Assembly (NCBI RefSeq): GCF_003346515.1
Contig: NZ_QQNA01000019.1
Span: 481-42,645, forward strand
Length of the DNA: 42,165 nt
Direction of reading: 5' to 3'
Source of the DNA: Streptomyces corynorhini
GTDB taxonomy: Bacteria; Actinomycetota; Actinomycetes; Streptomycetales; Streptomycetaceae
This document shows, piece after piece, positions 34,241 through 41,568 of the stretch. The translations under genes and the position numbers were made by a program. How positions within the stretch are numbered: the stretch's first letter is position 1; every line of letters starts with the position of its first letter. The notes beneath the pieces are model-generated. The model had not been told where the DNA came from and ran no database searches. It saw nothing but the letters and a program-made list of their open reading frames with translations.

Positions 34241-37200
34241 TCAGTTCGTGGACCGGAAGGTGACGTGCAGCCCGGGGTGCGCGCGCAGGGGCGTCAGGTC
34301 CGGTGGCCGGGCCTCGGCGGACTCGGCGGACTCGGAGACGATGTCGAGAGTCGTGAGGGACGGAAACAGGCCGGGCAGGTGGGCCAGCCCGTCATGGTCC
34401 CCCGCCCTGAGGTGGAGCGTCAGCGAGGTGACCTGGGGCGCGGGGGGTGGTTCGGGGACGATACGGGTGAGCCAGAGGCATGAGTCGATGGACAGGTGGA
34501 GTCTCCGGAGCGAGGACCACTCCGGTAAGGACGAGAGGTCGATCGGGCGCCGGCAGACCAGTCCCAGGAAGATCACCTCGGGGTGTGCGGTGGGCAGCCG
34601 GTCCAGAGTCGAGTGGCCGTAGTCGAGGGTCACGTGCCGCAGGTGCGCAATCCGGCGTACCAGGCCGAGTTCGGCCTCGCCGAAGGCGCCCACCTCCAGG
34701 TCCAGCGCCGTGAGCGAGGTGTTCACCAGCCCGGAGAGGTCCCTCAGAGCGGGGCATCTGGCGATACTGAGACTCCGCAGCCCGGTGAGCCCCTGGAGGA
34801 AGGACACGTCCCGGAGCACCGGGTTGTCGCCGATGTTCAGCTCTTCGCATCCCGTGGCGGGGAGATACGCGCGCAGTTGCGCGGCGGTGGCGCCGACGAA
34901 GACGTCGACGGTCGACGGGGGCGGCAGAACGCGGAGGAGGCGCAGTTCGTCCAGGTCGGACACGGTGAGGACCACGCCGGTCAGCGACATACCGGCCAGC
35001 ACCTCGCGGGCGTACCGCTCCATCGGGAACATGAACCAGCTCCCCGCGATGATCGCCCGTACCCCGGCGCTCTCGCGCCGGGAGAACCGCTGCGCGTAGG
35101 GAAGGGCGGCGGATCCGCCGACCACGCAGATGAGTTCGGCCACCTCCTCGGCGTCCTCGTGGGAGAGCCCGGACGGTTCGGGCAGAAACGGCAGCACATG
35201 CTCCCCGAGCGAGGCCAGTTCCTCCGTGTGCCCCCTGCCCCGGGGCGGCAGCAGCGTACGGATCCGGTCGGCGACCAGCTCGCTCACCGCCTCGTCCACC
35301 ACGACCGTGTCGAGCAGGCAGTGCGCCGCGAGGACATACAGGGACGCGCGCCTGCCGCCGTAGGACGAGGCAGCCCCGTCGGAGAGCAGACCCTCGATCA
35401 GTTTCCGCGCCTCGTGCGGCCGGCAGTGGCCCACCGCCAGCAGGACCGTGTCCTGCCACTGCTCGTTGTGGGCGTTCTGGATCAGCTCGGACAGCGAGCC
35501 GCCCTCGATGAGCGCGCGGGCCGCCAGATAGTCCTGGAACGTGCGGTGGATGAACTGGATCTCGTCGTCCGCGCGCTCCTGGAGCAGCCCGGTGCGGTTG
35601 AGCAGATGGGTGAGAACCGTGGCCGCCGTGCCCTGCGTGCCGACCCTCGGCAGCCGCCGCAGCGCCACCTCGATCTGCCGCCGCGCGTCCTCACGGGAGA
35701 GCTGCGCCCGTCCGGCCCGTACCAGCCAGACCGCGAGGCACTGCAGCAGCTCCTGGTGCTCCTCGGCGCCCACCGTGATGCCCTCGGGGCTGCCGATCCC
35801 GCGCTGGGCGTCCCGGCTGCCGAGGAGCATCGCGAGCGTGGCGCGGTAGAGGTCCCAGCGGGTGTCCGGCAGCAGGCCGCCCCGACGGCGGTGCAGGGCG
35901 CAGATGACGGCGCAGAGCAGCGGCGTCTGGGCGAGGGTGCGCAGGGCGGTGTTCTGCCTGAACCGGGAACGCAGTTCCGTCTCCAGGCCGTCCAGTTCGG
36001 CGCGTTCGGCGTCCGCGCGCCGCCCGTCCCCGTACGCGTCGCATTCGAGCCGTGCCGCCCGGTGCCAGCCGGTCACGAACGCCTGGATGTCCTCGTCCCG
36101 CATGGGCAGGAGCTGGAGTTCGTCGAACCCCGCGGAGCGCAGCCAGTCCGCCTCGACCGCGAGGGGGCGCACGGTCGCCAGGCAGCGCGTGGCCGGGTAC
36201 AGGTCCAGCACCTCGCCGAGCCACTGCCGGGCGTTCGCGCGTTCCGCGGGGGGCACCTCGTCCACGCCGTCGAGCAGCAGGAGGCCCCGGCCGGCCTCCA
36301 GTACCCGGCACACCCATCCCGGTGGCGGCTCGTCCGTCAGGACCTGCGCCACGGAGGCCAGTTGGGCCGGTCGCGGCATGCCGTGGCCCCGCGCGTGCAC
36401 GGTGCGCAGCGGGATCACGAACGGCACCAGGCCGTTGAGGTCGGCCAGTTCGGGGCCCAGCGTGCCGCAGGCCGCGTGGGCCGCGAGCCACCAGACCAGG
36501 GTGGTCTTCCCCGCGCCCGCCTCGCCGCGCAGCAGGGCCCGGGGCCGGTTGCCCAGCAGCTCCTCGATCCGGCGGGGCGGGGCGGCGGAGGATCTGTACG
36601 CCGCATGCCGGTCCTGGGCCAGGCGGTCCCGGGGCCCGGCCTCCAGACTCAGGTACGCCGTATCCAGGTCCCAGCTGGCCTCGTTGGTGCCCAGTTCGTC
36701 GATGCCGAAGATACGCGTTTTGCGGTAGCGGGCCTTGACGGCCTTCGCGTATCCCTCCTCGAAACGCCGGTCGCGCGGGTGGACGTCGGTCACCGGCTCG
36801 ATACGGAACGAGCCGCCGAGTCTGTGCGTGTCCAGGACCCCGTCCATCGACGCCCCCTCCACCCGCAGATGCGCCCGGCCGCGCGGGATCGCCGTCACGA
36901 TCCCCAGCAGCACGGGCCCCGCGAAGACCGGCGCGCCCGAGAGCCCCCGGAGCGGTGAGCCGCCGTCGTGGCGGGCGGCGGCCGGGTGGTCCAGCTCGCA
37001 GACCAGCACGCCGCGGAGCGAGCCCGCCACCGGGAGGACGGTGGCGCGGTACTGGTCGAGTTCCAGGGCGCCGTCGTCCCCGTACCGCTGGATGCCGGGG
37101 AAGCCGATGATCCCGCAGTGCGGCAGCGGTGACTCGGTGTCGATCGAGCCGATACGGAGCCGGCCCAGCGGCGCGTGCTGTTCCGCGTCGAGGATCTCCC

Positions 37201-37405
37201 CGGCGACGGTGAGCAGGGCCGTATCGCGGTCCCAGTCGATCGACTGGACCTCGGCGGTCACCTGGCCCCGGCGGCGGGGATGGGCGATCGTCACCCGCTC
37301 GGCGTCGGTGACCACGTGTGCGCAGGTCAGTACGGTACGCGGCGTGAGCAGCACCCCGGTGCCCTGGGTCCCGCCCAGGACGGCGACGACCCGGGCGAGG
37401 CTCAC
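34241..37405 (-). CDS. Trypsin-NACHT-LRR protein (NLR-like conflict NTPase)
   Basis: 1054 residues. An N-terminal trypsin-like serine protease domain (about 1-200) with an intact triad: His30 in LTCAHVV, Asp61 in DRDTALL, Ser156 in GLSGAPVF. A linker follows (RYRKTRIFGIDELGTNEASWDLDTAYLSLEA), then a NACHT STAND NTPase with Walker A GEAGAGKTT (294-302), Walker B LLLLDGVDEV (375-384) and the sensor region ATVRP. After helical repeats, the C-terminus (about 840-1045) has leucine-rich-like repeats (SLSIARCPALRDLSG, LTALDLEVGAF, SLTLHLRAG). This layout is that of NLR-like proteins that sense an invader and activate an attached protease. The GTG start at 37405 overlaps the trypco2 stop (GTGA). The protease substrate is unknown. 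Confidence 0.9.
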   Translation of the reverse strand: MSLARVVAVLGGTQGTGVLLTPRTVLTCAHVVTDAERVTIAHPRRRGQVTAEVQSIDWDRDTALLTVAGEILDAEQHAPLGRLRIGSIDTESPLPHCGIIGFPGIQRYGDDGALELDQYRATVLPVAGSLRGVLVCELDHPAAARHDGGSPLRGLSGAPVFAGPVLLGIVTAIPRGRAHLRVEGASMDGVLDTHRLGGSFRIEPVTDVHPRDRRFEEGYAKAVKARYRKTRIFGIDELGTNEASWDLDTAYLSLEAGPRDRLAQDRHAAYRSSAAPPRRIEELLGNRPRALLRGEAGAGKTTLVWWLAAHAACGTLGPELADLNGLVPFVIPLRTVHARGHGMPRPAQLASVAQVLTDEPPPGWVCRVLEAGRGLLLLDGVDEVPPAERANARQWLGEVLDLYPATRCLATVRPLAVEADWLRSAGFDELQLLPMRDEDIQAFVTGWHRAARLECDAYGDGRRADAERAELDGLETELRSRFRQNTALRTLAQTPLLCAVICALHRRRGGLLPDTRWDLYRATLAMLLGSRDAQRGIGSPEGITVGAEEHQELLQCLAVWLVRAGRAQLSREDARRQIEVALRRLPRVGTQGTAATVLTHLLNRTGLLQERADDEIQFIHRTFQDYLAARALIEGGSLSELIQNAHNEQWQDTVLLAVGHCRPHEARKLIEGLLSDGAASSYGGRRASLYVLAAHCLLDTVVVDEAVSELVADRIRTLLPPRGRGHTEELASLGEHVLPFLPEPSGLSHEDAEEVAELICVVGGSAALPYAQRFSRRESAGVRAIIAGSWFMFPMERYAREVLAGMSLTGVVLTVSDLDELRLLRVLPPPSTVDVFVGATAAQLRAYLPATGCEELNIGDNPVLRDVSFLQGLTGLRSLSIARCPALRDLSGLVNTSLTALDLEVGAFGEAELGLVRRIAHLRHVTLDYGHSTLDRLPTAHPEVIFLGLVCRRPIDLSSLPEWSSLRRLHLSIDSCLWLTRIVPEPPPAPQVTSLTLHLRAGDHDGLAHLPGLFPSLTTLDIVSESAESAEARPPDLTPLRAHPGLHVTFRSTN

Positions 37406-37779
37406 CGTCCCCCGCCGCCGAATCCGGCCGTACTGCCCCGGTCCGGGTTGCCGACCCGCCAGGGCGCGCCGGTCCGGGCGTCCCGCGGCTTCAGCGTGAA
37501 GGCGACCTTGTGGGTGTGGCCGCCGACGCGGGCGCCGTCCGCGCCCGCTTCCACGACCCAGGCCCTGACCTTGAGCCCGCCCTTGATCTCCTTGCGGAGT
37601 TCGAGCGTGAACTCCATCTGGATGTCGCCGACCTCGAAGGCCAGGGGGCGGCCGGTGGCGCGGGTGGCGGCGTCGAGGAGCTGGTCGCGTACGGAGGCGA
37701 TGGCGTCGGCGAGTTCGATGCCTTCGAAGCCGTGGTCGCCGCTGTCGCTGCCGTCAGGGCCGTCGGGCTGAGCGGTCAT
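37402..37779 (-). CDS. Trypco2-domain protein (effector-associated, trypsin co-occurring)
   Basis: 125 residues from ATG 37779 (MTAQPDGPDGSD, with GGGGGA 8 bases upstream). A short acidic disordered lead is followed by ELADAIASVRDQLLDAATRATGRPLAFEVGDIQMEFTLELRKEIKGGLKVRAWVVEAGADGARVGGHTHKVAFTLKPRD, the trypco2 domain described in comparative work on NTP-dependent conflict systems as co-occurring with trypsin-STAND proteins. The C-terminus is Gly-rich. It overlaps the start of the trypsin-NACHT-LRR gene by four bases, so the pair is translated together. The likely role is a partner or regulator of the protease module, but its molecular activity is unknown. Confidence 0.85.
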   Translation of the reverse strand: MTAQPDGPDGSDSGDHGFEGIELADAIASVRDQLLDAATRATGRPLAFEVGDIQMEFTLELRKEIKGGLKVRAWVVEAGADGARVGGHTHKVAFTLKPRDARTGAPWRVGNPDRGSTAGFGGGGR

Positions 37780-37800
37780 GCGGTGTTCCCCCTGGGTGAG

Positions 37801-37886
37801 CTGCGTGCGGTGCGGTGCCTGCGGTGCGGTGCCTGCGGTGAGCTGCCTGTGGTGCGGTGCCGCCGTCCGGTGCCGCCGTCCGGTCG
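37801..37886. repeat. Short tandem repeats upstream of the trypco2 gene
   Basis: Two overlapping families: a TGCGGTGCGGTGCC unit repeated within 37805-37835, with decayed copies to 37860, and two copies of GGTGCCGCCGTCC at about 37856-37885 (13-base period). They lie 22-107 bases upstream of the trypco2 ATG. Confidence 0.7.
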
Positions 37887-38218
37887 AGCCTAGGGTTCCG
37901 CGCCCTCCCGTACCCGCCGTTTCCGACAGGACCTTCGTCCCGAAACGGACAGGCTTCGTACCCGGTGGCCGTGACAAGGCGCACAGGCGTTTTCGGCGCT
38001 ACTAGCCGGAATAGTCAGCCCCCGCGGCACTGGGCGGTGACCTTCGTCCGTACGGCCCCCGAGGCGCTCGGCGGCAGGGCCCGGCCGCCGTCCCGGCCTG
38101 GTGGGTCGGCCGCCGCGTACCCCTTCGCGTAGGGCCGGGAGCGTCCGGATCGGCATATGCGCCAAGAGCTGCGACCGAGGTGGTTGAAGGGTCAAGAGGC
38201 GGAGGGCCATGGTGATTC

Positions 38219-38237
38219 CTACGACGCGATGTCGTAG
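38219..38237. other. Inverted repeat upstream of M23 peptidase gene
   Basis: CTACGAC, five bases, GTCGTAG: a perfect 7-bp inverted repeat followed by GGGGTGTTTT. It could be an operator or part of a leader hairpin. Confidence 0.45.
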
Positions 38238-38336
38238 ATGGGGTGTTTTGGGATGGGGCAGGGGCCGGGTTACCAAGGTGGAGCAAGCCCGGTGCTTCGA
38301 GTGCCGGGTCCCTTTACGCCCGGAGGTTCTCCTCGT

Positions 38337-39002
38337 ATGTCGCAGCGTGTGCTGTCCCGTCTCTCCCGCCCGTCCGCCCTTCGTACCCGTGCCGGTGTGC
38401 TGGCTGCCGGACTCGGGGTGTCGATGGCGGTAGGGGCCGGATCCGCGTTCGCCGCGACCAGCGGTGGCGACGTGCACTCCGGTTCGCCCGTCACGGCCGC
38501 CGCCGGCTCCGTCCACCAGCAGGTCACCACGGTCGGTGCGCAGGACGCCAAGGACGCCAAGAAGGCCGCCGCCAAGAAGGCCGCCACCTGGACCGGTCCC
38601 GTCAAGAAGTACACGCTGAGCGCGACCTTCGGCCTCGGCGGCTCCAGGTGGTCGCACAAGCACTCCGGCCAGGACTTCGCGGTGCCGATCGGTACGGCCG
38701 TCCACGCCGCGCACGGCGGCACCGTCGTCAAGGCCGGTCCCAACGGCGCCGGTGACGGCCCCGCCTACGGCAACGCGATCGTCGTCAAGCACGGCAACGG
38801 CACGTACTCGCAGTACGCGCACCTCTCGAAGGTCCAGGTGAAGGTCGGCCAGTCCGTCAAGACGGGCCAGCAGATAGCCCTGTCCGGCAACACCGGAAAC
38901 TCCAGCGGCCCGCACCTGCACTTCGAGATCCGTACGAGCCCGAACTACGGCTCGGCGGTCAACCCGGTCAACTTCCTGCGCTCGGTCGGCGTGAAGGTGT
39001 GA
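38337..39002 (+). CDS. Secreted M23 (LytM-type) peptidase
   Basis: 221 residues from ATG 38337, with CGGAGG 10 bases upstream. The signal peptide runs to AFA at about 39 (hydrophobic VLAAGLGVSMAVGAGSAFA). A Lys/Ala linker (KDAKKAAAKKAA) is followed by an M23 domain (about 90-215) with zinc and catalytic residues His109 and Asp113 (HSGQDF), His162 (YAHLS) and His193/His195 (GPHLHFEI). It would cleave cell-wall peptide cross-bridges; the lack of LysM or other wall-binding domains makes it a small, soluble hydrolase. In-frame ATG 38238 is rejected because it would put a non-signal segment ahead of the signal peptide. A strong terminator follows. Confidence 0.93.
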   Translation: MSQRVLSRLSRPSALRTRAGVLAAGLGVSMAVGAGSAFAATSGGDVHSGSPVTAAAGSVHQQVTTVGAQDAKDAKKAAAKKAATWTGPVKKYTLSATFGLGGSRWSHKHSGQDFAVPIGTAVHAAHGGTVVKAGPNGAGDGPAYGNAIVVKHGNGTYSQYAHLSKVQVKVGQSVKTGQQIALSGNTGNSSGPHLHFEIRTSPNYGSAVNPVNFLRSVGVKV

Positions 39003-39021
39003 CCCGCACGCGCTGAAGGTG

Positions 39022-39053
39022 CGAGCCCCACTCCGTAGGAGTGGGGCTCGTTT
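39022..39053 (+). terminator. Terminator between M23 and TetR genes
   Basis: CGAGCCCCACTCC (39022-39034), loop GTA, GGAGTGGGGCTCG (39038-39050), then TTT. A 13-bp perfect stem in a convergent position. Confidence 0.85.
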
Positions 39054-39088
39054 CCGTGGGGGCGCCGCTCGTCTCCGCGGCGCGCGGC

Positions 39089-39679
39089 TCACTCCGAGCC
39101 GCGCCCCGTGACGCCGTGCGCGCGGTCCACCAGCTCGTAGGAGACCTCAAGGACGGCCTCGCGCTTCTCCTCGGGGTCTCCTTCGGCGTCCTTGAGGGCG
39201 AACATCCCGGCGTGGATCGTGAAGAGCGCGCTCAGGCAGCGGACCCGGTCGCTCAGGGGCGCGTCCGGCTCCTCCAGCAGCTCGCGCAGGTCCGCCATGC
39301 GCTCCTTGAAGGGCGCGCCGATCCGCAGATCGCGCAGGCTCGCCTGGTTCTCCTGGAGGAAGCGGAACATCGGCGCCGCGTCCGTCAGCATCCGGCTGTA
39401 GCGCCGCAGGACCTCGCGCTTGGTCTCCAGGGTCCGCGGTTGCCCGCGGCCCCAGGCGACCAGGTCGTCGACCGGCCGCGTCAGATCCTTGAAGATGCTG
39501 ACGATGATGTCTTCCTTGGATTTGAAGTGGTAGTAGAGCGCCGCCTTGGTGACGTCCAGCCGCTCCGCGATCTCCCGGAGCGAGGTCTTCTCGTACCCCT
39601 GCTCGGCGAACAGTTCCAGCGCGACGTCCTGGATGCGCTGGCGGGTGTCGCCCCGTCGCGGGTGCTGGGTGCTGCCCAT
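39089..39679 (-). CDS. TetR-family transcriptional repressor
   Basis: 196 residues. N-terminal HTH (about 12-58) RQRIQDVALELFAEQGYEKTSLREIAERLDVTKAALYYHFKSKEDI; the rest is a ligand-binding helical domain (VLRRYSRMLTDAAPMFRFLQENQASLRDL). The ATG at 39679 is 122 bases from the divergent MFS transporter start, and two CTTG-N8-CAAG palindromes lie between. The arrangement is that of a drug-responsive local repressor that controls the efflux gene and itself. Ligand unknown. Confidence 0.95.
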   Translation of the reverse strand: MGSTQHPRRGDTRQRIQDVALELFAEQGYEKTSLREIAERLDVTKAALYYHFKSKEDIIVSIFKDLTRPVDDLVAWGRGQPRTLETKREVLRRYSRMLTDAAPMFRFLQENQASLRDLRIGAPFKERMADLRELLEEPDAPLSDRVRCLSALFTIHAGMFALKDAEGDPEEKREAVLEVSYELVDRAHGVTGRGSE

Positions 39680-39701
39680 GCTGCTCTCCCGAGGATTTAA
39701 C

Positions 39702-39723
39702 TTACTTGACGCCCGGCAAGTAA
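39702..39723. promoter_or_regulatory. TetR operator 1
   Basis: TTACTTG, eight bases, CAAGTAA: an inverted repeat overlapping the -35 element of the transporter promoter, so binding would block transcription. Confidence 0.6.
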
Positions 39724-39734
39724 AGGTCTACCTT
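39706..39734 (+). promoter_or_regulatory. Promoter of the MFS transporter gene
   Basis: -35 TTGACG (39706-39711), 17-base spacer, -10 TACCTT (39729-39734). The -35 overlaps TetR operator 1, and operator 2 lies about 10 bases downstream of the expected start point. A near-consensus housekeeping promoter. Confidence 0.6.
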
Positions 39735-39750
39735 CCCCCAGTGTAGTCAG

Positions 39751-39766
39751 CTTGCCGGGCGGCAAG
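39751..39766. promoter_or_regulatory. TetR operator 2
   Basis: CTTGCC, GGGC, GGCAAG, then TAAG: the same CTTG-N8-CAAG pattern as operator 1, with its centre 46 bases away (about 4.4 helical turns). Confidence 0.55.
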
Positions 39767-39800
39767 TAAGTCCAGGGCGGTAGGCAGGGGAGTGGGAGAG

Positions 39801-41426
39801 ATGAGTACAACCGACAAGCAGGCGGAGGAGACTCCGGGGAAAGCGGCCGGGGGGGCCGGGCCGACCGGGCCGGCGGGGCCGGAGACGGGCCCTCGGCCCC
39901 GTAGCGTACGTGTGGTGCTGCTCGCGCTGATGATCGCGATGCTGCTGGCCATGCTGGACAACATGATCGTCGGTACGGCGATGCCGACGATCGTCGGCGA
40001 ACTCGGCGGACTCGCACACCTGTCCTGGGTGGTGACCGCGTACGCCCTGGCGACCGCCGCCTCCACCCCGATCTGGGGCAAGCTCGGCGACCTCTACGGG
40101 CGCAAGGGCGTCTTCCTCGCCTCGATCGTGGTCTTCCTGATCGGCTCCGCGCTCAGCGGCATGGCCCAGGACATGAGCCAGCTCATCGGCTTCCGGGCCG
40201 TCCAGGGCCTCGGCGCCGGTGGTCTGATGGTCGGTGTCATGGCGATCATCGGCGACCTCATCCCGCCCCGCGAGCGCGGCAAGTACCAGGGCATGATGGC
40301 CGGCGTCATGGCGCTCGCCATGATCGGCGGTCCGCTGGTCGGCGGCACCATCACCGATCACCTCGGCTGGCGCTGGAGCTTCTACATCAACCTGCCGCTG
40401 GGCGCGGTGGCGCTGATCATGATCACCGCCGTACTGCATCTGCCCGCCAAGGACCGCTCGAAGGCCAAGATCGACTATCTCGGCGCCGGGCTGCTGACGG
40501 TCGGCATCACCGCGATCGTGCTGGTCACCACCTGGGGCGGTTCCGAGTACGCCTGGGACTCCGCGACGATCCTGCTGCTGATCTTCGCCGGTGTCGCCGC
40601 GCTCGTCGGGTTCGTCGCCGTACAGCGGCAGACGGCCGAGCCGATCATGCCGCTGCACATATTCAACAACCGCAACTTCTCACTGATGTCGGTGATCGGC
40701 TTCCTGACCGGCTTCGTGATGTTCGGCGCGGTCCTCTTCCTCCCGCTGTACCAGCAGGCCGTCCAGGGCGCCTCGGCCACCAACTCGGGGCTGCTGCTCC
40801 TGCCGATGCTGCTGTCGATGATGGTCGTCTCGTTCGTCGCGGGCCGGGTCACCACCAACACGGGCCGGTACAAGATCTTCCCGATCATGGGCAGCGGGCT
40901 GATGGTCGCCGGGCTGTTCCTGCTCGCGCAGATGGACACCGAGACCTCCCGGCTGACCTCCGGCCTCTACATGGCGGTGCTCGGCGCCGGCATGGGCTTC
41001 CTGATGCAGATCACCATGCTGGTCGCGCAGAACAGCGTCGAGATGAAGGACATGGGCGTCGGCTCGTCGACGACCACCCTCTTCCGTACGCTCGGCGGCT
41101 CCTTCGGAGCGGCGATCATGGGCGCGCTGTTCACCAACCGGGTGCAGGACGAGATGTCCCGGCTCGGCGGCTCCGCGGCGGGCGCCGCCTCGCAGTCCGC
41201 GCAGCTGGACGCGGCGAGCCTGGCGAAGCTGCCCGAGGTGGCGCGCGAGGCGTACCAGCACGCGGTGTCGACCGGTACGCACGCGGCGTTCACGCTGGGC
41301 GCGGCGATCGCGGTGATCGGCTTCGTGGCGGCGTTCTTCGTCAAGGAGGTCCCGCTCAGGGGAGGCGGACCGCAGAGCCCCGGCGAGACGCCCGCGGCCG
41401 AGGGCAAGGTCCCCCAGGCCGCGTGA
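39801..41426 (+). CDS. DHA2-family (14-TM) drug:proton antiporter
   Basis: 541 residues with a Pro/Gly-rich N-terminal extension (about 1-35), then 14 predicted helices. Motif A-like sequence GKLGDLYGRKGVFLAS (about residue 93 on), motif C-like GGPLVGGTITDHLGWRWSFYINLPLG, and DNMIVGTAMPTIVGEL in helix 1 with the Asp expected for proton coupling. The C-terminus has a charged disordered tail. ATG 39801 (MSTTDKQAEE) is chosen because the GTG 39792 sits within GGAGTGGGAGAG, the ribosome site. It is under control of the divergent TetR gene by context. Substrates cannot be predicted; such exporters commonly carry antibiotics, dyes and quaternary compounds. Confidence 0.95.
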   Translation: MSTTDKQAEETPGKAAGGAGPTGPAGPETGPRPRSVRVVLLALMIAMLLAMLDNMIVGTAMPTIVGELGGLAHLSWVVTAYALATAASTPIWGKLGDLYGRKGVFLASIVVFLIGSALSGMAQDMSQLIGFRAVQGLGAGGLMVGVMAIIGDLIPPRERGKYQGMMAGVMALAMIGGPLVGGTITDHLGWRWSFYINLPLGAVALIMITAVLHLPAKDRSKAKIDYLGAGLLTVGITAIVLVTTWGGSEYAWDSATILLLIFAGVAALVGFVAVQRQTAEPIMPLHIFNNRNFSLMSVIGFLTGFVMFGAVLFLPLYQQAVQGASATNSGLLLLPMLLSMMVVSFVAGRVTTNTGRYKIFPIMGSGLMVAGLFLLAQMDTETSRLTSGLYMAVLGAGMGFLMQITMLVAQNSVEMKDMGVGSSTTTLFRTLGGSFGAAIMGALFTNRVQDEMSRLGGSAAGAASQSAQLDAASLAKLPEVAREAYQHAVSTGTHAAFTLGAAIAVIGFVAAFFVKEVPLRGGGPQSPGETPAAEGKVPQAA

Positions 41427-41463
41427 CCCCTGCGCCGCCCGTAGGGCACTGACCTCGGTACGA

Positions 41464-41510
41464 CTGACAACGGCTCCCCGGCGTACACCGCGCCGGGGAG
41501 CCGTTGTCAG
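41464..41510 (+). terminator. Terminator after the MFS transporter gene
   Basis: CTGACAACGGCTCCCCGGCG (41464-41483), 7-base loop, CGCCGGGGAGCCGTTGTCAG (41491-41510): a perfect 20-bp stem. No T run follows. Confidence 0.85.
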
Positions 41511-41568
41511 TGGTGCGTGCCAGCATCGGTCATGGGGGAGAGCACGGACCGCCACGAGGGAGCACACC

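Larger units (their letters stand above)
37780..38336. other. 557-base intergenic region between trypco2 and M23 genes
   Basis: Divergent spacer with no convincing gene. It contains tandem repeats at 37801-37886, several stretches with weak dyads, and the inverted repeat CTACGAC-GCGAT-GTCGTAG at 38219-38237. The last 70 bases before the M23 start form structured 5' leader (CCCGG/CCGGG, 38288-38312) ending with CGGAGG at 38321. No promoter for either gene can be set with confidence. Confidence 0.55.

Noticed and set aside
38002..38286. 94-codon minus-strand frame in the trypco2-M23 spacer
   Set aside because: Pro/Thr/Arg-rich low complexity with no start signal; overlaps the leader of the M23 gene.
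38238..38336. c-di-AMP (ydaO-type) riboswitch before the M23 gene
   Set aside because: Such riboswitches precede wall hydrolases in Streptomyces, but the conserved GGGGGA-type core and second GGGGTGA element were not found in the right order.
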